Positions 13,009 to 18,684 of a stretch of DNA of 21,301 bases are shown here, piece by piece. Origin of the DNA: a virus; IMG/VR virus record IMGVR_UViG_3300044643_000369, positions 1-21,301 of that record, one strand, 5' to 3'. A program made the translations under genes and the position numbers. A model generated the notes under the pieces. That model did not search any database, was not told where the DNA came from, and saw nothing but the letters and a program-made list of their open reading frames with translations. Every line of letters starts with the position of its first letter. Within the stretch, counting starts at the first letter, position 1.

Positions 13009-13354
13009 ATTATTTTGGGCAGCATGGCCTAAGTCATTTAGAAAAGGTGGCAAGGCTGCCTGTCTTGTAAAGTGGAAAAAGTACTACTGTGAAACCTGTG
13101 CAGATCAGATCATTAAGCACATTGAGTGGATGAAAACAACTGATGCTTGGAGAAAAGACGATGGTGCTTTTATTCCTGCACCTTTGGTCTATTTGAACCA
13201 ACAAAGATGGGATGGGGCAGAGATTCCAGAATCATTCGGGATCAAAGTTGAAGTGAAAATTGATCCTGCCTTGGCAAAGATTGAGGCCGACAGAAAAAAA
13301 GCCGCCCCTATGCCTGAACATATCCGAGCAAGACTAGCTGAACTAAGGAAATAA
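12995..13354 (+). CDS. replication-initiator/helicase-loader-like C-terminal domain protein (119 aa)
   Basis: The start is set at ATG 12995, with AAGGA 5 nt upstream. The in-frame extension to 12953 adds 14 residues lying wholly inside the previous gene. The sequence MEKFELFWAAWPKSFRKGGK, then 'ADQIIKHIEWMKTTDAWRKD' and DGAFIPAPLVYLNQQRWDGA, matches the conserved 'FxxFWxxYPrK.gK..A...W......W.kd.g.fIP.P.tyLNq.RWeD' domain. That domain is found at the C-terminus of phage replication initiators and DnaT/helicase-loader-like proteins. Here it stands alone, with a basic tail (PEHIRARLAELRK). It may help load the host helicase, but no ATPase or HTH domain is fused. Confidence 0.7.
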   Translation: MEKFELFWAAWPKSFRKGGKAACLVKWKKYYCETCADQIIKHIEWMKTTDAWRKDDGAFIPAPLVYLNQQRWDGAEIPESFGIKVEVKIDPALAKIEADRKKAAPMPEHIRARLAELRK

Positions 13355-13356
13355 AA

Positions 13357-13563
13357 ATGCGTTTACAAGATTCATACCCAACAGAAGTTTATGTTTCTGA
13401 TTGCGGTTATTTTGTTATCAAACAAGAGTGTTTTGAATGCGGTCGTGAAACTCAATTCTTAATCTCACCTCAACAAACCAAAATTTTGTTTAACTTGCTA
13501 CCAGATTTAATGAAAGAACAAACAACTAAATGGACTGGCATTTATACGCCATCAGAAGAATGA
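13357..13563 (+). CDS. small phage protein (68 aa)
   Basis: ATG 13357 follows the previous stop by 2 nt, with AAGGAAATAAAA upstream. It contains an antiparallel-looking N-terminal half (YVSDCGYFVIKQECFECGRE) with CFEC plus Cys16, then 'FLISPQQTKILFNLLPDLMK' and a tail 'KWTGIYTPSEE'. It could be a small zinc-containing beta fold, but the family is not known to me. Its TGA overlaps the next ATG. Confidence 0.68.
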   Translation: MRLQDSYPTEVYVSDCGYFVIKQECFECGRETQFLISPQQTKILFNLLPDLMKEQTTKWTGIYTPSEE

Positions 13564-13667
13564 ACTACTTTGAAGCAATGAGACTCTTAGACAAGGTGCG
13601 TGAGGGAGTTCCTTACCCTCTCCACTTGATAAACAAAGCCTTAGAGCTTACTGGCGACCTAGAGTAA
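13560..13667 (+). CDS. tiny conserved phage protein (35 aa)
   Basis: ATG 13560 overlaps the upstream TGA (ATGA) and the frame ends at TAA 13665-13667. The sequence MNYFEAMRLLDKVREGVPYP is followed by LHLINKALELTGDLE. The pattern 'YFEAMRLLDxVReGxPYPxxxInxALELTGDL' is one I recognise from small ORFs in other phages, which supports its being real despite its size. Function is unknown. Confidence 0.7.
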   Translation: MNYFEAMRLLDKVREGVPYPLHLINKALELTGDLE

Positions 13668-13675
13668 ACCCCTAT
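13660..13675. promoter_or_regulatory. degenerate copy of the TAGGG/CCCTA repeat (site F)
   Basis: TAGAGTAAACCCCTAT overlaps the stop of the 35-aa gene and the ATG (13674) of the next. The left half is mismatched (TAGAG). No -10 box stands 22 nt downstream. It may be a decayed copy or an operator that competes with translation initiation. Confidence 0.3.
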
Positions 13676-13886
13676 GGCTTATTCGAGAAAAACAATATCC
13701 AATGAGAGCGACAGAGTGATCCTAGAGCAAGCAGAGGCTAGGGAACTCTATCGCAATTGGGAATGGGGAAAGAATCGTGATCTCATTCGTGCCAGACTTG
13801 AGAGAGCAGAAAGAATTTATGGCACTGGTGCTAGAGACAGAATCCGAGAATATATGAACAGAATTAAAGATGGGACATTGCTATGA
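13674..13886 (+). CDS. small phage protein, charged helical (70 aa)
   Basis: ATG 13674 lies 6 nt after the previous stop, and no clear ribosome site is seen because CCCCT precedes it. The chain MAYSRKTISNESDRVILEQA, EARELYRNWEWGKNRDLIRA, RLERAERIYGTGARDRIREY is highly charged and helical, probably nucleic-acid-associated or a coiled dimer. It is coupled to RusA by ATGA at 13883. I recognise no family. Confidence 0.68.
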   Translation: MAYSRKTISNESDRVILEQAEARELYRNWEWGKNRDLIRARLERAERIYGTGARDRIREYMNRIKDGTLL

Positions 13887-14311
13887 GCTTCATGGTCACT
13901 TTCAAGGTAGACGCTAACCCTGTTGGCAAACAAAGAGCAAGATACGCCAAACGTGGAAACTTTGTCCAAACTTACACCCCTGACAAAACAAGAAACTATG
14001 AGACTTTAATCAAAGAAGCCGCCATAGAAGCAATGGGAAGTAGCGAACCATTGGAAACCCCTGTAACGCTGTATTTGTACATCAGAGCGCCAATCCCTAA
14101 GTCTTTGTCCAAAAAGCGCATAGAAGCCTGTTTAAACGGCTTAGAGAAGCCAATTAAGAAGCCAGATGCATCCAATGTGCTTAAAAGTGTAGAAGACGCT
14201 ATGAATGGAGTTGTTTACAAGGATGATTCTCAGATTGTGAATATCCATGTTTCCAAGGTTTATTCAAGTGTTTCAGGAGTAGATGTTTGCGTTAAGGAGT
14301 GTTTGGAATGA
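13883..14311 (+). CDS. rusA: RusA-family Holliday junction resolvase (142 aa)
   Basis: ATG 13883 overlaps the upstream TGA. Family signatures: N-terminal 'VTFKVDANPVGKQRARYAKR'; a central 'APIPKSLSKK'; and the catalytic segment KKPDASNVLKSVEDAMNGVV then YKDDSQIV. Its acidic residues (Asp in KPDxSN, Asp of the VEDA turn, Asp-Asp of YKDDSQ) match the metal-binding aspartates of RusA. The enzyme cuts four-way junctions as a dimer, resolving recombination or replication intermediates before packaging. Length is normal for a phage RusA. It forms a functional set with the annealing protein and the SSB-like protein. Confidence 0.92.
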   Translation: MSFMVTFKVDANPVGKQRARYAKRGNFVQTYTPDKTRNYETLIKEAAIEAMGSSEPLETPVTLYLYIRAPIPKSLSKKRIEACLNGLEKPIKKPDASNVLKSVEDAMNGVVYKDDSQIVNIHVSKVYSSVSGVDVCVKECLE

Positions 14312-15150
14312 GCAACCCATTTGAGATTATTGAGCCAACTTGTATTAACTTCTCAGGAGGTAGAACATCGGCTTATATGCTTTATCGAATCCTACAGGCT
14401 CACGACATGAGCCTCCCACCCGAAGCAATTGTCTGTTTTGCAAATACTGGGAAAGAGTGCGAGGAGACCTTGGAGTTTGTCCATGCTTGCGAGACAAACT
14501 GGGGTGTCAAAATAAATTGGCTTGAGTACAAAGCCCACGAAGTGCCAAAAGAGAGGTTTAAGGTTGTAACTTACGAAACAGCAAGCCGAAATGGTGAGCC
14601 TTTCTTTGACTCAATTAACCAAAACGGCAAGCCATATCTTCCAAATCCAGTTGCCAGGATATGCACAATCAACATGAAGATTCGGGTAATTCACCATTAT
14701 TTGAAGTCCTTGGGTTGGCATCACAACGAAAACATGGATTGGGTGGGGATTCGAGCAGATGAGCAAAGAAGGGCAGCCAAGATTGACCGAAGCAGAACAC
14801 CCTTAGTGGCGGCAGGAATCACAAAGGAACACGTTGGAGCATTTTGGAAAAGCCATGTATTTGACCTTAAATTGCCAAACAACAATGGGGTAACGATGCA
14901 CGGGAATTGTGATTTGTGCTTTTTAAAGCCAGCCCACCAGATTCAGTCCCTGATCCAAGAAAAGCCAGAAAGGGCTTTATGGTGGATGAAGATGGAAGCT
15001 CACGCCAATAGTTCAAACAAGACCTATGGCGATGGAGCAAAGTTCCGCAAAGACCGCCCAAGTTATGCAGAAATGCACAAATATGCTTTGGCTCAGACAG
15101 ATATGTTTGACAAAAACGAAGAGGGAATATCTTGTTTCTGCGGAGATTAG
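14308..15150 (+). CDS. PAPS reductase-like adenine nucleotide alpha-hydrolase (280 aa)
   Basis: The start is ATG 14308 (overlapping the RusA TGA, AGGAG 8 nt upstream), not the upstream GTG. Residues 12-24 hold the PP-loop CINFSGGRTSAYM (SGGRTS at 16-21), which binds ATP/PAPS. 'CFANTGKECEETLEFV' (43-58) and 'VGIRADEQRRAA' (146-157) are further family markers. Cys119, the pair Cys201/Cys204 (NCDLC) and the C-terminal Cys276/Cys278 (CFCGD) could ligate a metal or Fe-S cluster, reminiscent of DndC-type enzymes rather than classical CysH. Such genes are frequent in phages, but the substrate is unknown. Sulfur modification of DNA or RNA or nucleotide activation are possible; no partner modification gene is visible nearby. 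Confidence 0.82.
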   Translation: MSNPFEIIEPTCINFSGGRTSAYMLYRILQAHDMSLPPEAIVCFANTGKECEETLEFVHACETNWGVKINWLEYKAHEVPKERFKVVTYETASRNGEPFFDSINQNGKPYLPNPVARICTINMKIRVIHHYLKSLGWHHNENMDWVGIRADEQRRAAKIDRSRTPLVAAGITKEHVGAFWKSHVFDLKLPNNNGVTMHGNCDLCFLKPAHQIQSLIQEKPERALWWMKMEAHANSSNKTYGDGAKFRKDRPSYAEMHKYALAQTDMFDKNEEGISCFCGD

Positions 15151-15162
15151 GGTAAATCCCTA
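15148..15162. promoter_or_regulatory. TAGGG-N5-CCCTA inverted repeat with aligned -10 (site C)
   Basis: TAGGG-TAAAT-CCCTA; its first three bases are the stop codon of the PAPS-reductase-like gene. CCCTAT (15158-15163) is followed after 22 nt by TAACAT (15186-15191), a plausible -10 box for the gene at 15212. This is the same spacing as at sites A and B. Confidence 0.6.
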
Positions 15163-15211
15163 TTCAAACACCAATCAAACAAGACTAACATTTAATTTTT
15201 AACAGGAGTCA

Positions 15212-15445
15212 ATGATGGAAAAAACTTGGGAATTTGACACAACCACAGGCGAAGGTAGCGAGATCGTTACAGTAGTTTACGAGTATGAGAACGATGGTGA
15301 AACTACCTATAACGAGTCGATCAAAGAGGTTTGGTTTGAGGGTCGCAATGTCATCGGGCTATTCTCTGACGAACACTTCAAAGAACTCGAAATGGAAGCA
15401 GCAATGCGTTTCCAACACCATAAGCTGAACTACAAGCACGAATGA
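15212..15445 (+). CDS. small acidic phage protein (77 aa)
   Basis: ATG 15212 (or the adjacent ATG 15215) follows AGGAG in a 14-nt block (AGGAGTCAATGATG) identical to that preceding the winged-helix gene at 9868. The protein is acidic: 'WEFDTTTGEGSEIVTVVYEY', then 'TTYNESIKEVWFEGRNVIGL', and a C-terminal helix with FKELEMEAAMRFQHHK. It is a beta-then-helix layout of unknown family. The last codons overlap the next start (ATGA). It begins a separate transcription unit if the promoter at site C is real. Confidence 0.7.
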   Translation: MMEKTWEFDTTTGEGSEIVTVVYEYENDGETTYNESIKEVWFEGRNVIGLFSDEHFKELEMEAAMRFQHHKLNYKHE

Positions 15446-15903
15446 GAAAGCGAACTAAACGCAAGGTCTGGGCATTGATTGACCCACTTACTCACGCAAT
15501 AGTAGGTGCGTCAATCACCCACAGAGACAAACTAGACAAGCTCAGAATGATGGAATACTCAGCACTAGAAGCAATGACAAAGGGACAAGGAACAGTAACC
15601 GATTGGCGTACCCTTGTTGACGTTCTAAACCTAAGTGAAACGATGGCAAGGCACAACATCGGAAAAGATGAGGTCTTACCAGTTTGCCAAAAAGCACAAG
15701 ATGCCTTACATCAAGCGGCAGAACGCTACCAAAACACAATGAAAATGGGTTTATCAGGTGAAGGCATTAAAGCGGTGAGGGATTTAATTGAATATGCTGA
15801 TTTACAACAATCAAGCATTAGTCGATCAGAATTCGAGAGATATATTAAGAAAACCAAAGATTATATTAAATCAAATAATGATTTAGTCGTGGAGATAATA
15901 TGA
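15442..15903 (+). CDS. conserved phage protein (153 aa), KRKVWALIDPLTHAI type
   Basis: ATG 15442 overlaps the previous TGA. The start MRKRTKRKVWALIDPLTHAI, followed by GASITHRDKLDKLRMMEYSA, is characteristic of a conserved family I know from beta- and gammaproteobacterial phages and plasmids. The remainder is helical, with 'MARHNIGKDEVLPVCQKAQD', and ends 'YADLQQSSISRSEFERYIKK'. It is probably an all-helical, basic, nucleic-acid-associated protein. The next gene (107 aa) accompanies it in related phages as far as I recall. Function is unassigned. Confidence 0.8.
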   Translation: MRKRTKRKVWALIDPLTHAIVGASITHRDKLDKLRMMEYSALEAMTKGQGTVTDWRTLVDVLNLSETMARHNIGKDEVLPVCQKAQDALHQAAERYQNTMKMGLSGEGIKAVRDLIEYADLQQSSISRSEFERYIKKTKDYIKSNNDLVVEII

Positions 15904-16223
15904 ACGAGCCAACTAAAGCCATTCAATACATAATAGATACTGCTCCACTATATGCCAAAGCCAAAGCCGACAGAATGTATTTAGACGAATACAGACGCAG
16001 TAAACACGCACAACTAAAAAGTCTTGCGGGTACTGAGGTACTTGGAAAACAGGACACCTTTGCTTATGCCCACCCAGAATACATCGAGATTTTGGAGGGT
16101 ATTAGACAAGCCGTAGAGCTTGAGGAGCGTTACCGATGGCTAATGACGGCTGCTCAGGCACGGGTGGAGTGCTGGAGAACCGCCCAATATTCAGCCCGCA
16201 TTGAGCAAAAAGCAACCCAATGA
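15900..16223 (+). CDS. conserved helical phage protein (107 aa)
   Basis: ATG 15900 overlaps the previous TGA. Entirely helical: 'YAKAKADRMYLDEYRRSKHA', then 'AHPEYIEILEGIRQAVELEE' and 'RYRWLMTAAQARVECWRTAQ'. The 'KADRxYLxEyRKSKxAxLm ... AYAHPEYxxxLxGlrxAvexEExxRWlmxAAQArxExWR' pattern is a conserved phage family of unknown function, plausibly a structural adaptor in a recombination or replication complex. It is coupled by ATGA to the HNH-like gene downstream, and that order is suggestive of a functional link. Confidence 0.8.
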   Translation: MNEPTKAIQYIIDTAPLYAKAKADRMYLDEYRRSKHAQLKSLAGTEVLGKQDTFAYAHPEYIEILEGIRQAVELEERYRWLMTAAQARVECWRTAQYSARIEQKATQ

Positions 16224-16510
16224 ATAACAAACTAAACGCAAAAGAGAGGTTGCACCTAGCAAGGGTTAAAAACCTCCCGTGTAGCGTTTGCCAGGCACAA
16301 GGCCCAAGCGAAGCCCATCATTACAAGCAAGGTCTTCAATACACTTGCATAGCCCTTTGTGTTGATTGCCACAGAAACCCAGTGCTTGGATGGCATGGGC
16401 AAAAGAGGGCTTGGGCTATCAATAAAATGGATGAAATAGACGCATTGAATGAAACCATCCGCAGATTGTGTGAGGATATGCCTTTAAAAAGCGATAAAAG
16501 CCCCTTTTAA
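16220..16510 (+). CDS. HNH/Ref-like zinc-binding nuclease domain protein (96 aa)
   Basis: ATG 16220 overlaps the previous TGA. The core has Cys21-x2-Cys24 (PCSVCQ), the His33-His34 pair in 'PSEAHHYKQGLQY', Cys47-x2-Cys50-His51 (ALCVDCHRNP) and His59. This is the beta-beta-alpha-metal arrangement of HNH/Ref-type nucleases, in which two CxxC pairs hold a structural zinc and the His-His/His set is catalytic. In P1 Ref, a relative by motif, activity depends on RecA. It is the last gene of the plus-strand operon, next to RusA-type recombination genes. Nuclease activity is inferred. Confidence 0.78.
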   Translation: MNNKLNAKERLHLARVKNLPCSVCQAQGPSEAHHYKQGLQYTCIALCVDCHRNPVLGWHGQKRAWAINKMDEIDALNETIRRLCEDMPLKSDKSPF

Positions 16511-16587
16511 GACGTTTTTCAGGGCTTGTGCATACCAACTATGCCAGACGTAAAAAAAGAGCCTATAGCCCTTATTTGACAGACAAC

Positions 16588-16607
16588 AAAAAACCCTCCG
16601 TAGAGGG
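16588..16607 (-). terminator. Rho-independent terminator for the minus-strand clamp operon
   Basis: On the minus strand, CCCTC-TACG-GAGGG (16607-16594) is followed directly by six T's (16593-16588), a classical intrinsic terminator. It lies about 67 nt past the stop of the minus-strand gene ending at 16674, so it ends that transcription unit before it meets the plus-strand operon ending at 16510. Confidence 0.8.
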
Positions 16608-16613
16608 CTTGAA

Positions 16614-16651
16614 ATTAGCGTTTTGTAAGTATTCGCAAAATTAGGGCTAAT
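16614..16651. other. bulged hairpin downstream of the minus-strand operon
   Basis: ATTAGC (16614-16619) and TTTTG (16621-16625) pair with CAAAA (16636-16640) and GCTAAT (16646-16651), leaving a 1/5-nt internal loop and a 10-nt apical loop. It precedes the terminator on the minus-strand transcript and may act as a 3' stabiliser. The 163-nt interval 16511-16673 holds no convincing gene. Confidence 0.45.
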
Positions 16652-16673
16652 GTTGCATAGATCATAAAGCCCC

Positions 16674-17117
16674 TTAATAAACGCAAATGCCACGGGAATA
16701 ATAAGAATCTACATTTTTGCCCTCTGGGATATCATCAGGGCGAATCAAATAAAGCGCTGCACCCCTTGGATCACCTTGGATATAGGGCTTAATTTCAACT
16801 TGTGACATAGGGCAGCCTTGAAAAGCCCATTCCCTAGTGTTTCTCATGCCAATAAAATGATTAAGACGCTTTTTAGCCCCTTTTTCTCTGTCTGCAATGG
16901 GTGAGAGTTTGCCTGAGTATTCACTACGCCAAAAAGGTTTGCCAGCCTCATCCCGTTCAACACACCCGCCATCGATACCGCATTCAAGCTCATGCCATCT
17001 TTGCAAGGTCATGCTTATTTTGCGAAGTTTCTCAGCCTCAAACGCTGTAAAACCTAAGTTTATAAGAGTATTTTCTTGTGCTGTAATGCGCTGTTTTTCA
17101 CGTTTTGTCATTGCCAT
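16674..17117 (-). CDS. conserved phage protein of unknown function (147 aa)
   Basis: ATG 17117 follows TATAGGTGTCAAC (ribosome site AGGTG). Helical N-terminus (MAMTKREKQRITAQENTLIN), then 'LRKISMTLQRWHELECGIDG', GGCVERDEAGKPFW, 'PIADREKGAKKRLNHFIG', and a C-terminal beta part (GAALYLIRPDDIPEGK, YYSRGICVY). The block 'LRxISmxLxRWHELECGxDxGCIERDExtGKPFw' followed by 'PIxDREkGA' is a pattern I recognise from phage and plasmid hypothetical proteins. The conserved Cys/His/Asp residues hint at a metal-dependent role, but none is established. It shares a leader design with the clamp gene upstream. Confidence 0.78.
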   Translation of the reverse strand: MAMTKREKQRITAQENTLINLGFTAFEAEKLRKISMTLQRWHELECGIDGGCVERDEAGKPFWRSEYSGKLSPIADREKGAKKRLNHFIGMRNTREWAFQGCPMSQVEIKPYIQGDPRGAALYLIRPDDIPEGKNVDSYYSRGICVY

Positions 17118-17139
17118 GTTGACACCTATAAATTGAAAA

Positions 17140-17157
17140 CCTTGGGAAATTCCAAGG
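17140..17157 (-). promoter_or_regulatory. 5'-leader hairpin of the 147-aa gene
   Basis: CCTTGG-GAAATT-CCAAGG, a 6-bp perfect stem with a 6-nt loop, is followed on the minus strand by TTTTCAATTTATAGGTG and the ATG. The leaders of the clamp gene and the 59-aa gene share this design: hairpin, A/T-rich spacer, then ATAGGTG or ATAGGCG. Confidence 0.5.
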
Positions 17158-17160
17158 CCA

Positions 17161-17183
17161 TAAGCCCCTAAATTAAGGGCTTA
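17161..17183. other. TAAGCCC/GGGCTTA hairpin after the clamp gene
   Basis: TAAGCCC (17161-17167) pairs perfectly with GGGCTTA (17177-17183), 12 nt past the clamp stop on the minus strand. No T-run follows on either strand, so it is not a standard intrinsic terminator. It is more likely a processing or stability element between the clamp gene and the 147-aa gene. Confidence 0.5.
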
Positions 17184-17194
17184 CAGTCTTAAAA

Positions 17195-17821
17195 TTAAGC
17201 GTTTTCAGGCACTTCTACGGGTTTCACAGAGGGTATATAGCACCATGCGGGCACTTTGGCTGGGTGTTCTTTTCCCATAGGCATGATGACTCCAATAAAA
17301 CTGTCATCTAATGGAAAACTGACAATAGCACTTGAAGTTCCCCGTTGCAAAACTGCAGGAATCTGACGTTTTCCAAAAAGTTCCTCAGATACATCTACAA
17401 AACGCACCATCAGATCAGGGTTAAAAGTACCAGGCGAATTATCCTCAGGCTTGAAAATTAAGGGAATCACTCTGTCAGTATCTGGAAACCTTGCGTCATG
17501 CGCTGAAAAACGGGTAGTTGACTGAGAATCAATACACTCTACTGATAAGCCGTTAACGTCAAAATGAAGCCACTCGTCAGACTGTTTTTTAGTTCCTTTT
17601 AGCTTTGCAAGTGCATCAGTAGGCAAAACAACATTGATTTTTGTATCTGACCTGATTCCATCAATCAATAAACGGCCTAGAACATGGCCATCAGTAGCTT
17701 CTAAGTACGTTCCCCGATTGTCACGGACAACATTGATGCCTTGCAAATAGTAGCGAATATCTTTTTTAGCTGCCAAGTGGAGCATGGCGCGGATAGATTT
17801 GCGTTGAATTGAGAATTTCAT
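17195..17821 (-). CDS. two-domain DnaN-like sliding clamp (208 aa)
   Basis: ATG 17821 is chosen over GTG 17830 because AGGTG lies 6 nt before the ATG. The sequence matches domains 2 and 3 of bacterial beta clamps: DIRYYLQGI (21-29; E. coli beta has DVRYYLNGM), EATDGHVLG (41-49; VATDGHRLA), 'VVLPTDALAKL' (64-74), ARFPDTDRVIP (110-120; GRFPDYRRVLP), FNPDLM (133-138; FNVSYV) and 'FIGVIMPM' (175-182; YVVMPMRL). Domain 1 is absent. A two-domain clamp of this size would be expected to form a six-domain ring as a trimer, as T4 gp45 and PCNA do (inference). A 26-residue extension follows the position where the bacterial clamp ends. It probably tethers a polymerase or nuclease to DNA, or competes with the host clamp. 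Confidence 0.8.
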   Translation of the reverse strand: MKFSIQRKSIRAMLHLAAKKDIRYYLQGINVVRDNRGTYLEATDGHVLGRLLIDGIRSDTKINVVLPTDALAKLKGTKKQSDEWLHFDVNGLSVECIDSQSTTRFSAHDARFPDTDRVIPLIFKPEDNSPGTFNPDLMVRFVDVSEELFGKRQIPAVLQRGTSSAIVSFPLDDSFIGVIMPMGKEHPAKVPAWCYIPSVKPVEVPENA

Positions 17822-17846
17822 TGTGAACACCTATTGAATTGAAATA

Positions 17847-17860
17847 GTGCAACATTGCAC
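17847..17860 (-). promoter_or_regulatory. GTGCAA-CA-TTGCAC inverted repeat in the clamp leader
   Basis: A perfect 6+6 inverted repeat with a 2-nt centre lies 26 nt upstream of the clamp ATG. On the minus strand it is followed by TATTTCAATTCAATAGGTG. As DNA it could be an operator; as RNA it matches the hairpin position in the neighbouring leaders. ATAAGC 17864/GCTTAT 17881 form another stem just upstream, after the stop of the 31-aa gene. Confidence 0.45.
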
Positions 17861-17897
17861 CGCATAAGCCCAACCCGTGAGCTTATACGTTGAAATT

Positions 17898-17993
17898 TTA
17901 CTTTATGAGCACGTCAAAATAAGCCAACATGAGAGACAAAGCCACGCAAAAAAGCACAATGCCCCCGATAGTTTCAAGAATGATAGTTTTCAT
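17898..17993 (-). CDS. single-TM mini-protein (31 aa)
   Basis: ATG 17993 has a strong site AGAGGTCAACAT upstream. The 31 residues (MKTIILETIGGIVLFCVALS, then LMLAYFDVLIK) form essentially one transmembrane helix with a short charged start. It lies 11 nt after the previous stop. Small one-helix proteins in early phage operons often modulate host membrane processes, but no function is visible here. Confidence 0.6.
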   Translation of the reverse strand: MKTIILETIGGIVLFCVALSLMLAYFDVLIK

Positions 17994-18004
17994 ATGTTGA
18001 CCTC

Positions 18005-18184
18005 TTAGCCGTTTTTAGCGATAAGGTTGAAAGAACGGAGATAGTCTCTAGCTGCCTGGTAAGTATCGGTCATGATCTTATCGGCTAAGTCGCCTTGTTT
18101 ATAGAGCTTGACAATGTAATAACCGCTTGGCAATGTGCGCTCAAAAGTAGTGTAATTGCCGTTTTTTTGTTCAGTAATTTTCAT
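18005..18184 (-). CDS. small phage protein (59 aa), first gene of the clamp operon
   Basis: ATG 18184 is preceded by AAATAGGCGTTAATATC (weak AGGCG site). The protein starts MKITEQKNGNYTTFERTLPS, then 'GYYIVKLYKQGDLADKIMTD' and a helix 'YQAARDYLRSFNLIAKNG'. The beta-beta-helix layout with a 'GxYxVxLyxxGdlxDKixcDtYxxAxeYxxaF' feel is common in small phage proteins. Function is unknown. The predicted transcript starts about 40 nt upstream, at the leader hairpin at 18207. Confidence 0.68.
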   Translation of the reverse strand: MKITEQKNGNYTTFERTLPSGYYIVKLYKQGDLADKIMTDTYQAARDYLRSFNLIAKNG

Positions 18185-18206
18185 GATATTAACGCCTATT
18201 TATTGC

Positions 18207-18223
18207 ACTTTCCGATTGAAAGT
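18207..18223 (-). promoter_or_regulatory. hairpin at the predicted 5' end of the clamp-operon transcript
   Basis: ACTTTC-CGATT-GAAAGT gives a 6-bp stem. The -10-like TATTCT at 18235-18230 (minus strand) predicts a start near 18223, so the RNA would begin exactly at this stem. A 5'-terminal stem can protect mRNA from RppH/RNase E decay. Confidence 0.45.
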
Positions 18224-18258
18224 AGGATAAGAATAGCACCAAAAAAATAAAAAAAACA

Positions 18259-18274
18259 TAGGGATAAACCCTTA
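18259..18274. promoter_or_regulatory. TAGGG-N5-CCC repeat between divergent genes with aligned -10 (site B)
   Basis: On the minus strand TAAGGG-TTTAT-CCCTAT ends at 18258. After exactly 22 nt (mostly two T-tracts) comes TATTCT (18235-18230), a plausible -10 for the clamp operon. The site also lies about 40 bp upstream of the plus-strand gene at 18317, so it could serve both directions. Confidence 0.6.
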
Positions 18275-18316
18275 GATGATAGAATTTATTTAAATTATTT
18301 ATTCAAGGGGATGGAA

Positions 18317-18595
18317 ATGGCGGGAAGACCCTCAAGCCCTCAGACAAGGAATTTTCTCAGAAGATTGTCAGACCCTCAGAGAATGATACTGTTGGCGGCG
18401 GGAAATGGTGACTTGTCCAAAGGTTTTGAAAACGTATTAGACCTTTATCACTATGCCCACAATGAGGGATATAGATCAGGCATGGAATTGAATTCCTTAC
18501 AAATAGGCCGCGCAACAACAAGCAACCCCAATTCAGATCAATCTATAGTAGGTAAGGTAAGAGAAGATATAAGGGAAGACAAGGTAAACGGGTAA
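18317..18595 (+). CDS. small phage protein (92 aa)
   Basis: ATG 18317 is preferred over ATG 18311 because AAGGGG (18305-18310) then lies 6 nt upstream; from 18311 the spacing would be zero. The protein has an N-terminal basic stretch (MAGRPSSPQTRNFLRRLSDP), a helix-loop 'QRMILLAAGNGDLSKGFENV' and 'LDLYHYAHNEGYRSGMEL', then a polar, probably disordered tail. It stands alone between the clamp operon and the packaging region. Its N-terminus resembles DNA-binding arms of phage regulators, but no known domain is recognised. Confidence 0.65.
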   Translation: MAGRPSSPQTRNFLRRLSDPQRMILLAAGNGDLSKGFENVLDLYHYAHNEGYRSGMELNSLQIGRATTSNPNSDQSIVGKVREDIREDKVNG

Positions 18596-18670
18596 GCCTG
18601 GAATAATTCAAGTACATCAAAATAGGTGCATCTGTCTCGTTCATGCAACTAGTTATAAATCATAACGATC

Positions 18671-18684
18671 TAGGGTAAACCCTA
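18671..18684. promoter_or_regulatory. perfect TAGGGTAAACCCTA inverted repeat (site D)
   Basis: TAGGGT-AA-ACCCTA is fully symmetric apart from the central AA, giving 4-nt spacing between TAGGG and CCCTA, against 5 nt at sites A-C. TACTGT (18704-18709), 18 nt after CCCTAT, is a weak -10 candidate for terS transcription. Confidence 0.55.

Noticed and set aside
16484-16693. 69-aa minus-strand ORF after the clamp operon
   Set aside because: It overlaps the intrinsic terminator and the 3' end of the HNH-like gene, and has no ribosome site or homology I recognise.
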